This document shows positions 23,400 through 35,442 of a stretch of 64,000 bases of DNA, in pieces. Within the stretch, counting starts at the first letter, position 1. The number at the start of each line of letters is the position of its first letter. Source of the DNA: Cervus elaphus (Eukaryota; Chordata; Mammalia; Artiodactyla; Cervidae); assembly GCF_910594005.1 (NCBI RefSeq), contig NC_057818.1, forward strand, positions 58,168,001 through 58,232,000, in the 5' to 3' direction. A program made the position numbers and the translations under genes. Below the pieces are notes generated by a model that worked only from the letters and a program-made list of their open reading frames with translations, did no database searches and had not been told where the DNA came from.

Positions 23400-23677
23400 T
23401 TAGATTTGATTACTGATTAAGAACTTTCCTACATTTGATTCACATCCTTGATTTCTCTTGGCAGTAATGTTTACATTATGAGAAACTGTTCCAGTTTGGT
23501 TATGTCCATCATAACATCCTCTCTGCCCTTCACATGCCTTCGTATGTTCCCAGTCTTTCATTAAAGGTAAATTTAAAAGGTGAAATATTTCATATAATTT
23601 TTGATTTTCTATTGGACGTAAATCTTTGAAGCCTGGATTTCTTGGCATCACACACTGGGTGTGAAGAGAAGATGCAG
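23400..23677 (-). pseudogene. Unit C: front of a zinc-finger exon with the fingers deleted
   Basis: After a TTTCAG acceptor (23,683-23,678) the frame gives A-A-S-S-L-H-T-Q and continues through a segment aligning with residues 49-135 of the unit A protein (shared KRNQGCESN). Near 23,433-23,441 it jumps directly into the 3'UTR end of the family. The whole finger array and most of the linker are gone. The open frame ends at 23,400 after 98 codons. The likely 5' partners are the KRAB exon at 33.4-34.1 kb and the first exon at 37.1 kb, both also damaged. Confidence 0.75.
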
Positions 23678-23774
23678 CTGAAAGGGCAAATAACAAGTTC
23701 TTCTACTTACTATTCTCAGTGAATATGGTTTTCAATTTACAAAAAACTGATACACCCTTAGCTAGATTAAGAAT

Positions 23775-25012
23775 GAAACAGAGAAGGAAGAAGTCAAGAT
23801 GACAGAGGATTCGGAAGACATGGAATTCATCTTTCTACACGAATGCATCAAGAATACGTCTACAAATGGAATAATTCTCACAGAGTTCCTACTGAACACC
23901 AGCAGAGGACCATGGACACCTAAAAGGACAAGGAAGATTCTGTTAGTCAGGTGGGACCAAAGAAAATGAAGGAAAGGGAAGAGGAGAGGAAGTGGGGCGG
24001 GACCTGCAGCCCTAGAGGGGAGCTCACCGGGATGGAAGGGAGCCTCATTCTCTGATGGGAAGAGAAGGCAGCACCAGTCAGAGGCAGGCAGGATGGAGTG
24101 AGACCTCCGCAGCTGGTACTGACCCCAGCCCTGCTCCCCCAAGCCTGAGAGGGTGTCCACCATTGCACACAAGGGCTGGGTCCTCAAATGTGGGGTTTGG
24201 AGAGCAGACCCAGGCAGAGGACTGCTGTTGGCTGTGAGGAGACACCTGAAGGGATGGGAGGGAGGAAGGAGCTCTGCAAACAGGAATGCTTGGGGAGGAA
24301 GCCTGAACCACCAAAGCGCAGAGCAGCGTCGTCGAGTGAGGCCCGCAGGGAAGAACCACCACTGCAGCCCCTCTCCTCCTATGCCAGCCCCTCCTGGCCA
24401 GGCACTAGCAGGCACTCCCACCGGGTGGGGTGCTCTCACGACCCCAGCTGCCACCTCCTCCCCCATGACCCTCCCCACCAGGGTGGACTCCTGTGCTCCA
24501 GGGTAGCCCTAGGAACAGGCGCCTGTGGGGGGCCCAAGCGCACAGAGGGGCAGAAAGCACAACTGAGCCCCAGGGTCGTGCATCTAAGGAAGAAAAAGTT
24601 AAATCTCACAGCTGCACAGGCCACGATTTTATACCCCCACGAGTGGCTTTGTCAACTCAGCACCTACAGAAAGCCTGATTAGACAATAAGGACTCCCACA
24701 GTCCTGAAAGGTGTAGCTTGAGCAACTGTAGACTCTGTGAGCTTGTACTTGAGGGAGCTGGACCAAGCCAGAGTCTGAGCTGCCCGCATGGCACCACAGC
24801 AGGTCCAGGTCCATGAATGCAATCCTTGGCCCTGACTTGGATCTATGCTGGTGACCTGGTGAAAACAACATCTGAGAGACACCAGGGCCATGTGCCAGCA
24901 TGCCCATGGTTGAGGTGGGGCCAAGGGCAGTGCCAACCAGGGTCTATAGGAGCTTGCACAAGGCATGGAGGTGACGCACAGAACACTCTCCGAGGGGAAT
25001 GGCCCCAGAGCA
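23775..25012 (+). mobile_element. L1 5' region, truncated
   Basis: Begins with an L1 5'UTR-like AAGTCAAGATGACAGAGGAT context and aligns in the same direction with 49.89-51.2 kb, next to the homologous finger exon. It therefore predates the unit A/C duplication. No ORF1 is recognised. The minus-strand 238-codon frame at 23,762-24,478 is antisense to it. Confidence 0.55.
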
Positions 25013-26769
25013 GCAGTGATTTGTTTCTACTGTATATATGAACTTATGTTTTTGATGGTTGTTGCCCAATGGTAAGAGAAGCCCTTCTATATGAAGTGGG
25101 AATCATTTACATTTATTCTCCAATTTATAAGATTAAGAACACAGTCATGTTATATACACACTAAACCTCTGAATGGAGGTATTTCTCACTGATGTCAAAC
25201 ACCTCTGTGGTCACCATGATGTAAGTGTTCAGGGAATAATTCAAAGTAAGACAGAAGTTTGCTCTAAGTTTTCAATAATTATGTCACTTGCTTTTTAAGC
25301 ATAAAAGAAGGATAGTTCATGAAAATCTAAGGTATTTTGATAACAGCAACATAGAGAAATCATGCATATTATCTGGCAGGCTTGAAGTAAGGACACCTTC
25401 TCTTCTATCTGATGTAAGTATAGAAAACTCTTTCTGGAAAAGTCATATTAATATAATGAATGTCCATCCATGTTTAGTAAATTAGCCTCCATTTTGTAAA
25501 CCATATAAATCACATTCTCAGATCATTTCATCAGAGAAACAGGACAGTTTTTAGAAGCTTGTAGTGTGTATTTTAATCAAGGATCAAACAACAATTGGAA
25601 AAGGTTTTATTCCATCTCTGTCAAATTAATGCATCTTAATTAATAAAAGTGAATGGTTTTTCAATGTTACAATTGATGTGGAATGAATGAAGGGTTAACG
25701 CACCACCAGCATTAACTTCTCCCACCTATTTAAGGTTGCAGGAAAGGTAACGTAATGATAAACTATTTGAAGCACAGGGGGATGACATCTGTAGAAATTA
25801 GTTCCTTCCTGCCATTAAACCTCTCATAACTTCATATATTTCCCACCATTTCTACGTTGTATCTCCTCTTTGATTTTTATCTACTTGGACTTCATGGTGG
25901 TTCTAATAAGAAGGATCATACAGAGTACTGTTGAGAGCTCCCCTGAACTGCTCCATGCTGTTGCTGCCTCAGCGTCTGTCTGGGGAGCAGACAGCCTACA
26001 GGTCCTTGAACTCACACCAGCCAGTCCTGTGAGCAGCTGCACTAGATGACCACCTTCCTTGGGACCAGCAGTCATGCTGAACCCCAGGGTCTACTGCACG
26101 GGCCCCCCTTCAGTGATACAGTCAGACCTCATGAGAATCCTGCTCGTCTTTCTTTGAATGGACCCCTCTACACTCAGCCTGTGCCGCACACAGCACTTCA
26201 CCCAGGGTCAGGTCTGAACCCCAAGTACTGGAATTTTCTCTGCCTGGTTCTAGCCTTGACCTTCCTCAGGGGCCCTCAAGGCTTACTGTGAATTCTCTGA
26301 GGACCTAAAGTCATAAACTCATCTGCTGCAATTGTCCTTTGTTCTTCTGTTAGCTAAAACTTTTCAGGGGCACATTTAAGCAAATGTAAGTTTAACAAAG
26401 TCACAAAAAGAATAATCAAAAGCTATAACGGGAAAATTGTGAACCAAGATTTATAAAATCTTACCCTGTATCATTCTTAGCACATGTGTCTTGTAAGGCT
26501 AAAGGAACTGTTTTCTCATGGCTTTGCCATACTTTGAATGCAATATATAAATATCTGAAGATATATACATAATATGATTTATATAACACACATTGAATAC
26601 AAGATATAAATATCTGAAGGTATACATGTTAGCAATGAGAAAACCAAGAAGGAATATGTGAGTGTATGTGTATTCTTACATATTTAACTTAGAGAATTTA
26701 GAAATGCTAGATCAAAACTGGTCATTTCAGAATTGCAGATGATTTACTAAAAGCTATAAAACTTGTCAA

Positions 26770-27060
26770 TTTGTTGATTAATCTGTTTTGTCTACTTTTC
26801 ATAGAATTCATTTCCTTAAATGTCAGGAGGTTATGTTTTTTAAGGAACTTCCACACAGTCCAGCCACGTGACTGCACCAGCTTACATTCCCTCCAGCCAT
26901 GTAGGAGGTTCCCTGATCTCCAAGCCCCTTCAGCGTTTATTATATTATTAGTGGGCTTTTTGCTCATTGTTCTTCTGACTGGCATGCGGTGATACATCCC
27001 TGTAGCTTTGCTCTGTATTTCTTATTGTTTAGCGGTGGTGAGCATCTTTCTTTTGCCTCC
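26770..27060 (-). repeat. L1 ORF2 3' fragment
   Basis: Antisense L1 ORF2; its mirror copy is at about 45,540-45,830. Confidence 0.65.
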
Positions 27061-27064
27061 TGCC

Positions 27065-27225
27065 CATCGAAAAGAGCAAGCTGCCCCACCCAGCCTCAGC
27101 AGCTCTGGGGCACAGGCTTAGTCTCCTGACAGCATGTGGAGTATTCCTGCACCAGGGATGAAGCCCTTGTCCCCTGCAGTGTGAGATGGATTCTCCACCA
27201 CCGGGTGACCAGTATGTTTAGCATT
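27065..27225 (-). repeat. CHR-type SINE fragment
   Basis: Antisense tRNA-derived SINE; its mirror copy is at about 45,380-45,530. Confidence 0.6.
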
Positions 27226-27229
27226 TTTT

Positions 27230-27463
27230 CCTTTTGAGACATATAGATATATATTTACTTATTGGAATATAATTGCTTTACAATGTTGTGCTAGTTTGTG
27301 CTGTATGACATTGTCAATCAGCCGTAAGTATACATAAATCTTCTCCCTCTTGGCCCTCCCTCCCGTGGTCTCCGTTTCACCCCTCTCCTCAGCACAGAGC
27401 ACCAAGCTGAGCTCCCTGTGGTAAACAGCAGCTTCCCACCAGCTACCTATTTTCACCGTCAAT
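27230..27463 (-). repeat. L1 3'UTR fragment
   Basis: Antisense L1 end; its mirror copy is at 45,134-45,345. Confidence 0.7.
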
Positions 27464-27806
27464 TCAGTTCACTTGCTCAGTCGTGTCTGACTCTTTGAGA
27501 CCCCATGGAGTGCTGCATGCCAGGTCTCCCTGTCCATCACCAACTCCTGGAGCTTGATCAAACTCATGTCCATTGAGTCAGTGATGCCATCCAACCACCT
27601 CATCCTCTGTCGTCCCCATCCCCTCCCCCTTTCAATCTGTCCCAGCGTCAGGGTCTCTTCAAATGAGTCAGTTCTTCACATCAGATGGTCAAAGTATTGA
27701 AATTTCAGCTTCAACATCAGTCCTTCCAATGAATATCAGGACTGATTTCCTTTATCTCTTTGGATCTGCTTGCAGTCCAAGGGACTCTCAAGAGTCTTCT
27801 CCAACG
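27464..27806 (-). repeat. BovB LINE 3' end
   Basis: Antisense BovB tail at 27,464; its mirror copy is at 44,779-45,133, so it was inserted before the inverted duplication. Confidence 0.85.
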
Positions 27807-27989
27807 TTTTACCCATGGTGGTGTACATATGTCAATGGTACCCTTTCAATTGGTCCCCCTCTTCTTCTCCTGCTGTGACCACGTCTGATCTCTATATTTG
27901 TGCAAATATTGCCTTAACAGATATGTATGGAATTTAAAAAATGGTATTGATGAACTTATTTACTCAGCAGGAATATAGGCACAGAGGTA

Positions 27990-28341
27990 GTTCTTAAGCT
28001 TTTGCATGTTAAGCTTTCAAGGCATACAGGACTAAATAAACAGTGGATATTTATCAACAGGCCTGTGGTCATATCCCAGTAAACAGAATGGAATTTATCA
28101 CTTTGTTCTGTTACAGAGATGATTAACATATTCTTTTAGGCAACAGAGTCCAAGTAGAAGTATTGAGGCTCTTTTATGGGGGGGTGGGGGGCGGGTGGGA
28201 TCTGATTTTCCATTGGTATGCCATTTCTATAGACACCCGGTCGCAAAGTTCAGAGTCCACTGGGAGGGTGACCATGCGTGTAGCCTAATGCTCACAGCCT
28301 GGCCTAAGACGGAGTTCAGCTCTGTCTGTTTCCTCTTTCAT
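27990..28341 (-). mobile_element. LTR fragment with internal deletion
   Basis: Mirror copy of the LTR at 43,964-44,534, lacking its R-U5 end. It contains a G-run cluster at 28,178-28,199. Confidence 0.6.
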
Positions 28342-28347
28342 TACTAA

Positions 28348-29003
<656 letters not shown>

Positions 29004-29050
29004 GAAAATGCTAGAAAAAGTAGGATTTTTACGATATGACTTTTTGGTGT

Positions 29051-29276
29051 AGGTAAATGTACTTATGTGTGCTCAGTTGTGTCTGAGTATTTGTGATCCC
29101 AGGGGCTGTAGCCTGCCAGGGTCACCTCTGTCCATAGATTTCCCAGGAAAGGATACTGGAGTGGGTTGCCATCTCTTCTTCCAGGGGATCTTCCTGACCC
29201 AAGGATCGAACCCACATCACGTGGATGTCCTGCATCGGCAGGCAGATTCCTTACCACTCAGTCACCTGGGAATCTA
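29051..29276 (-). repeat. Bov-tA SINE
   Basis: Antisense SINE; its mirror copy is at 43,676-43,884. Confidence 0.85.
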
Positions 29277-29519
29277 GTAAGAAATATAGAAGAGATTGAA
29301 AAGGTCCATGATTACCATGGATTTCAAAGGAGGGACTATGAATACCTAAGTCTAGAGAACTTTCTGGACCATGAAATAATTTCTGTTAAACTGTCACGAT
29401 GGACACATGTTATTAACCACTTATCTAGAGGTATGGAGTGCACATTCCTAGAAGAGGAACACAGGGGTAAACTAGAGAGTTTATCTATTTACTGCCCATG
29501 TAGATTTATCAGCGGTAAC

Positions 29520-29944
29520 TGTGAGGCTGCGCCATGACAGGCAGCCTAGATTAGCAGTAGGCCTGGTTTTCCAGGGTAACATGATTATCAGGCCACCTGG
29601 AGCCAGCCAATCAACATGTGCCTAGCAAGAAAAAGGGAACCTATCAGGGGAAAGCTGAAAAGCCTGCGAACGCCCAAGTTTGAAAAAAGCCCGCGAAGGT
29701 TTGAGCCAATAAGATTACTTTGCAAACATGTAACCAATCCACTTAAGCCAGCTACCAACGGCTTATGCACGCCTTATAAATTGGGTAACAGCTTGGGCTC
29801 AGCGCTTTCTGACCCTGCACCACTGCGTTGGTTGCAGCAGTAAGCCCTGACTCAAGCCAGCAATAAACTTCCCTTTTTTGCGAGTTGCATTGTCTTGGAA
29901 GCCTTCTCTCTTCCCGCTCGGGGATTCAGACATCGGGCATAACA
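29520..29944 (+). mobile_element. Solo gammaretrovirus-like LTR
   Basis: A 425-bp LTR, TG at 29,520 and CA at 29,944, with TATAAA at 29,775-29,780 and AATAAA at 29,862-29,867. Its R-U5 matches the 13.7 kb LTR. The flanks (GTAAC and AGAAT) do not form a target duplication. The left flank belongs to the inverted duplication and the right flank to an unrelated L1. Confidence 0.8.
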
Positions 29945-29959
29945 AGAATAATTAAAACT

Positions 29960-31080
29960 AAAACAAAACTTTAAAAAGGCACTTCATCACCTAAAAAGCT
30001 TTTGCACTGCAAGGGCAATCCTAAAAGAAAGAAAAAGACAACCCTCAGAATGGGAAAATAAATGTTTGCAACAGATGTTTAAAATAATGAATTCATCTTC
30101 CAACATGCAAACTGCTCACGCAGCTCATAATAAAGCTGCATAAAAAAACCCTATCAGTCCAATAGAAAAACCGACAAAGATCTAAATGGATATTTCTCCA
30201 AGGAAGGCATCCAGATGGCCATAAAACACATGAAAAGATGCTCAGGATCATATTTAGAGAAGTGCTAATCAAAACTGCAGTGAGGTATCACCTCATACCC
30301 CACAGAACATCCATCTTCCAAAAGGTCTTCAAAGGTTAATTGTTGCTGAGGGCAAGGGTCACGGAGAATCCTCCTACATTGTGGGTGGGAGTGTAATTGA
30401 GTGGGTGAAGCCACTAGGATAGGAGTGTGGAAATTCCTTAAAACACTAAATATAGACATACCACACGATCTGGCAAGCCCACCCCTTGCCTTAGACCCAG
30501 AGAAAATCATGATTTAAAATGATAGTTGCACCTCTATTTTCAGGGCAGCACTATTAACAATATCTAAGACAGAGCATCAACCAAAGTTCCATCTATAGAG
30601 AAATGAAGAGTCTCATGTCCATCTAAACACTGGAATACACTCCAAAAGAATGAATGAATGACATTTTCAGGAGCATGGATGGACTGAGAACTTATCATAC
30701 TCAGTGAAGTCAGAGATGAAAGAAGAAGTATCACTTAGAGGGGGAATCTATAAATTTATACAAATTAACTATCAACAGAAACAGACTCACAGACGTAGAA
30801 ACCCAACTTACAACTTTTTAAAAAAATGTAGTGGCAGGGAGACATTTAGAGATTGCTATTAACAAAAACACACTACTTTTTATCATATAGATAATGCCAG
30901 TGGACCTACCACATAGCACAGGGAAGTGGCCAGATACACTGGAACAACCTATATGGGAAAAGACCACAAAAAAGAACAGAGGAGATATACATCTGTGTAT
31001 AACTGAATAATGTTCTTGTAAACGTAAAACAAACACAAAAGAAGTCAACTCTACTCCAATAGAAAATAAAAATTAACCAA
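29960..31080 (+). repeat. L1 ORF2 end and 3'UTR
   Basis: Sense L1 from the C-terminal ORF2 region (about 29,960-30,530) through the 3'UTR to an A-rich end near 31,080. The coding frame is broken. Confidence 0.8.
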
Positions 31081-31206
31081 AAAATAAAAAAAGAGAAAGA
31101 GAGATATCAAGGGAACACCTCATGCAAAGATGGGCACAATAAAGGACAGAAACAGTATGGCCCTAACAAAAGCAGAAGATAATGAGGACAAGTGGCAAGG
31201 ATACAG

Positions 31207-31435
31207 AGATGAACTATACTGGGCGTCCCCAGTGGCTCAGCGGGTACAGAATCCTCCTGCAATGTGGGAGACCTAGGTTCGAACCCTGGGTTGGGAAGGT
31301 TCCCTGGAGAAGGAAGGGCTACCCACTCCAGTATTCTGGCCTCGAGAATTCGACAGACTGTGTAGTCCATGGGGTCACAAAGAGTTGGACTTGACTATTA
31401 AGGAGAGGTGGTGAAAATACACAGATGAACTAAAC
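31207..31435 (+). repeat. Bov-tA SINE with target duplication
   Basis: The SINE at about 31,221-31,400 is flanked by AGATGAACTATACT (31,207) and AGATGAACTAAACT (31,422), 14 bp with one mismatch. Confidence 0.8.
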
Positions 31436-31446
31436 TAAAAAGATCT

Positions 31447-32998
31447 TGTCACATCAGATAAGCTGATGGTGTGATCACTCACCTAGAGTCAGAAATCCTG
31501 GAGTGAGAAGTCAAGCGGGTCTTAGGAAGCATCACTATAAACAGAGCTATTGGAGATGATGGATTTCCAGCCGAGCTATTGCAAATTCTAAAAGATGATG
31601 CTGTGAAACTGCTGCACGCAGTATGCCAGCAAATTTGGAAAACACAGCAGTGGCCACAGGTCGGAAAAGATCAGCTTTCACTCCAATCCCAAAGAAGATC
31701 AGTGCCAAAGAATGTTCAAACTTCTGCACAGTTGCACTCATTTTACTTGCCAGAAAGGTAATGCTCAAAATCCTTCAAGCTAGGCTTCAACAGTATGTGA
31801 ACTGAGAATGTCCAGATGTACAAGCTGGATTTAGAAAAGGCAGATGAGTCAGAGATGAAATTGCCAACATCCGTTGGATCATAGAAAAAGCAAGAGAATT
31901 CCAGAAAACATCTACTTCTGCTTCATTGATTATGCTAAAGGCTTTGTGTGGATCACAACAAACTGTGGAAAATTCTGAAAGAGATGGGAATACCAGACCA
32001 CCTGATCTGCTTACTGAGGAACTGGCATGCAGGTCAAGAAGAAACAGTTAGAACTGAACATGGAACAATGAACTGGTTCCAAATTGGGAAAGGAGTACAT
32101 CAAGGCTGTATATTGTCACCTGCTTATTTAACTTATATGTGGATAACATTATGCAAAATGCTGGGTTGGATGAGGCTCAAGCTGGAATCAAGATTGCCAG
32201 GAAAAATATCAATAACCTCAGATATGCAGATGACACCACCCTTAAGGCAGAAAGCAAAGAGGAACTAAGGAGCCTCTCAATGAAAGTGAAAGAGGAGAGT
32301 GAAAAAGCTGGCTTAATACTCAAAATTCAAAAAACTAAGATCATGGCATCCAGTCCCATCTCTTCATGTCAAAGGAAAGGGGAAACAATGGTAACAGTGA
32401 GAGACTTTATTTCCTTGGACTCCAAAATCACTGAACTGGGTGACTGCAGCCATGAAATTAAAAGATGCTTGCTCCTTGGAAGAAAAGCTGTGACAAACCT
32501 AGACAGCATGCTAAAAAGCAGACACATCACTTTGCCAACAAAATGGTGTCTAGTCAAAGCTATGGTTTTTCCAGTAGTCATGTATGGATGTGAGGTTTGG
32601 ACCATAAAGAAGGCTGAGTGCCGAAGAATTGATGCTTTTGAACTGTGGTGTTGGAGAAGACTCTTGAGAGTCCCTCGAATAGCCAGGAGATCAAACCAGT
32701 CCATCCTAAAGGAAATCAGTGCTGAATATTCATTGGAAGGACTGATGCTGAAGCTGAAACTCCAGTACTTTGGCCACCTGATGCTAAGAGCCAACTCATT
32801 GGAAAAGACCCTGATGCTGGGAAAGATTGAAGGCAGGAGAAGAAGGGGGCGACAGAGGATGAGATGGTTAGTTGGCATCATCAACTCAATGGACATGAGT
32901 TTGAGCAAGCTCTGGGAGTTGGTGATGGACAGGGAGGCCTGACGTGCTGCAGTCCATGGGGTCACAAAGAGTCGGAAACGACTCAGTGACTGAACAAC
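31447..32998 (+). mobile_element. BovB LINE, longest copy in the window
   Basis: About 1.55 kb of sense BovB, 5'-truncated compared with the roughly 3.2-kb element, covering most of the reverse transcriptase. Frames at 31,948-32,268 and 32,139-32,942 are parts of one reading frame split by an indel. The polymerase motif Tyr-Ala-Asp-Asp is at 32,223-32,234. The endonuclease domain is missing, so it is not autonomous. Confidence 0.9.
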
Positions 32999-33433
32999 AT
33001 TGCGGTCTCGTGAGAGAGGAAGGCATTGTAGAATGTGTAAAGAGTCTAGAATGTGACTTCCCAAAAAGCTTTATAGAAAGCACCTTTACAGTAGTAGGCA
33101 ATAGCTAAAACCCAGATCCTGCGGTCTCTATCAGAATAACACTCAGCCAAAAATAAGGGTGGACCTCTGTCTTTATGAGGAGGGCAGCATGACTTTATAC
33201 CAGTAAAGTTAGAGTGACCACTAGTCTAGAGCGAAGGAGGCAGAGCATTCAAGAAAGAAGAAGGTTAGAATCATGTGAATCATCATGAAGCTTTCTGTCT
33301 GTACTCACAAACTCCCATTTATTCCTCAGTAGCAGAGATCGTAGGATGCAGGAGACTCCAGGAGACATTCTACAAGTGAAGGAACCCAAACCCTGAGGGT
33401 AGATAAGGGATTCTGGAAGGAAGCTATCCTCAC
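32999..33433 (-). other. Intron sequence after the unit C KRAB exon
   Basis: Ends at the GTGAGG donor (33,428-33,433 on the plus map). The part near the exon aligns with 54.2-54.34 kb. No gene is present. Confidence 0.5.
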
Positions 33434-34127
33434 CCAAGCAGGCCAGGTTCCAGTAGTTCTGTAACATCACATCCCTGGACAATTTCCACTGACCGAGGTC
33501 CAGGCATTCCCGCTCCTCTTGAAAGGTTGTTGCTGAACTACAGAGATGCCGGGCTTCTTGGCCTCCGAAGAAGAATTCTATCTGGGGCCAGAGATGAGGC
33601 TTGATCACTCAGAGCTTTTGTGTAATAGAGTTTTATTAAAGTATAAAAGAGGTAGAGAAAGCGTCTGAAATAGACATCAGAAGGGGGCAGAAAGAGTGCC
33701 CACTCGCTAGTGTTGGCAAGGGAGTTAAATACCTTTTAATTAGTCATCACAAAGAATCAAAAGAATGTCTGGAGGTTGTAAAGATCTTACTAGACCCACT
33801 CCCATAATTTACATTTTAAGATAACAGGATTAGCCAGAAGGCTTTTCAGGAAAGAGAAACTGTCCTCAAGCAGGATACAGTGTTGTTGTATAATCCCTAG
33901 TACAGTTTAAACTGAGTTATGTAATTGATGAAGACTAAGGAATGTAGACAAAAAAGTCTGTCCTTTCCTCTTCCTTGAGAATTCCAGACCCCTCTCTCCT
34001 TGGGGAACCCCAGACTTCTTATCAACCTACCTAGGAACTGACTCTCTCTCTTTTTTTTTTTCTTTTGGAACTGACTCTCTCACTCTTGAGTGAAGTCTAT
34101 GGCCAGACCCTGGAATGTCAGCCGTCC
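33434..34127 (-). pseudogene. Unit C: KRAB-A exon split by an LTR insertion
   Basis: Two pieces, 34,127-34,090 and 33,522-33,434 (minus), together give 127 bp. This is the exact length of the KRAB-A exon at 54,339-54,465. They keep the CAG acceptor and the GTGAGG donor. The KRAB signature survives in altered form (ECLDLGQWKLSRDVMLQNYW), with the usual Glu-Leu-Tyr changed to Lys-Leu-Ser and Glu-Asn-Tyr-Gly changed to Gln-Asn-Tyr-Trp. The pieces are separated by an LTR, and CTCTTGA is repeated at 33,516-33,522 and 34,083-34,089. The exon cannot encode KRAB unless the LTR is spliced out. Confidence 0.85.
33528..34082 (-). mobile_element. LTR inside the KRAB exon
   Basis: About 555 bp, TGAGAG to CAACA on the minus strand, in the same orientation as the host exon. 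A sense AATAAA (minus) sits at 33,632-33,637, so transcripts entering from the gene could be cut short there. No internal retroviral sequence is present. The exact left boundary is uncertain by about five bases. Confidence 0.7.
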
Positions 34128-34337
34128 CTGAAATGCAAAGTATGAATGCCATGTGACTGTGGGAAGACTTCCTTATGTGACCCAAGATGAAAACAGCAAG
34201 TTCAGAGAACTAGTTTTTCAATGAGAAGAGTGTCTGATGTTATGCAATAATATACTTTTTTAGATAGCAATATGTGCTACCATATTTCTAACCTGAAGAA
34301 AACAGGATGACATATGATCCACAAAGCCACTTGGACT

Positions 34338-34535
34338 TCCCTGCTGGCTCAGACGGTAAAGAATCTGTCTACAATGCGGGTGACCTGGATTCGATCCCTA
34401 GGTTGGGAAGATCCCTGGAGAAGGAAATGGCAACCCACTCCAGTATTCTTGCCTGGAGAATCTTATGGAGAGAGGAACCTGGCAGGCTATATAGTCCATG
34501 GGGTCACAAAGAGTGGGACATGACTGAGAGACTAC
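34338..34535 (+). repeat. Bov-tA SINE
   Basis: Full SINE; absent from the aligned position in unit A (54.66 kb). Confidence 0.85.
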
Positions 34536-34771
34536 GATTCATTCATTCATCTGGGAGAAAAATTATTAAATGTGATCAACAGAGGCATATTTACTTTTGA
34601 GGATTTTCCTTGTGTTCCACAGGATAAATATCAGTCAAAGCAGGAATTTTTTTTAAAAGCACATTGTGAGTCAAGAATTCTAGGGTGGGGCCACAGTTTT
34701 TCATCTTGAACAAGCTTAGTTTTAACTAAATGTCTGGTTGATAAATGGCCATTGTGAATAGCACGGAGGTC

Positions 34772-35442
34772 AAAGAGCCATGGCCGATAGCCATGGAATC
34801 CAGTCTCATCACTTCATGGCGAATAGATGGGGGAACAATGGAAACAGTGAGAGACTTTATTGTTTTGGGCTCCAAAATCACTGCAGATGGTGACTGCAGC
34901 CATGAAATTAAAACGCTTGCTCCTTGGAAGAAAAACTATGACCAACTTAGACAGCATATAAAAAAGCAGAGACATTACTTTGTCAGCAAAGGTCTGTCTA
35001 GTCAAAGCTATGTTTTTTCTAGCAGTCATATATGGATGTGAGAGTTGGACTATAAAGAAAGCTGAGTGCAAAAGAATTGATGCTTTTGAACGGTGGTGTT
35101 GGAGAAGACTCTTGGGAGTCCCCAGGACATCCAACCAGTCCATCCTAAAGGAGATCAGTCCTGAATATTCATTGGAAGGATTGATGCTGAAGCTGAAACT
35201 CCAATACCTTGGCCACCTGATGTGAAGAACGGACTCATTTGAAAAGACCCTGATGCTGGGAAAGGTTGAAGGTGGGAGGAGAAGGGGATGACAGAGGATG
35301 AGATGGTTAGATGGCATCACTGACTCAACGGACGTATGGTTGAGTAAGCTCCGGGAGTTGGTGATTGTAAGGTGTGCTGCAGTCCATGGGGTTGCAGAGA
35401 GTCGGACACAACTGAGCAACTGAACTGAACTGAAAAGAGCCA
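34772..35442 (+). mobile_element. BovB LINE with 9-bp target duplication
   Basis: A 653-bp BovB 3' end (34,781-35,433) between AAAGAGCCA repeats at 34,772-34,780 and 35,434-35,442. The aligned intron of unit A (55.1 kb) has an empty site. Confidence 0.85.

Noticed and set aside
24188..24682. 164-codon plus-strand frame in the 24 kb region
   Set aside because: It lies within L1 5' sequence, has no domain, and is not kept in the aligned 50 kb copy.
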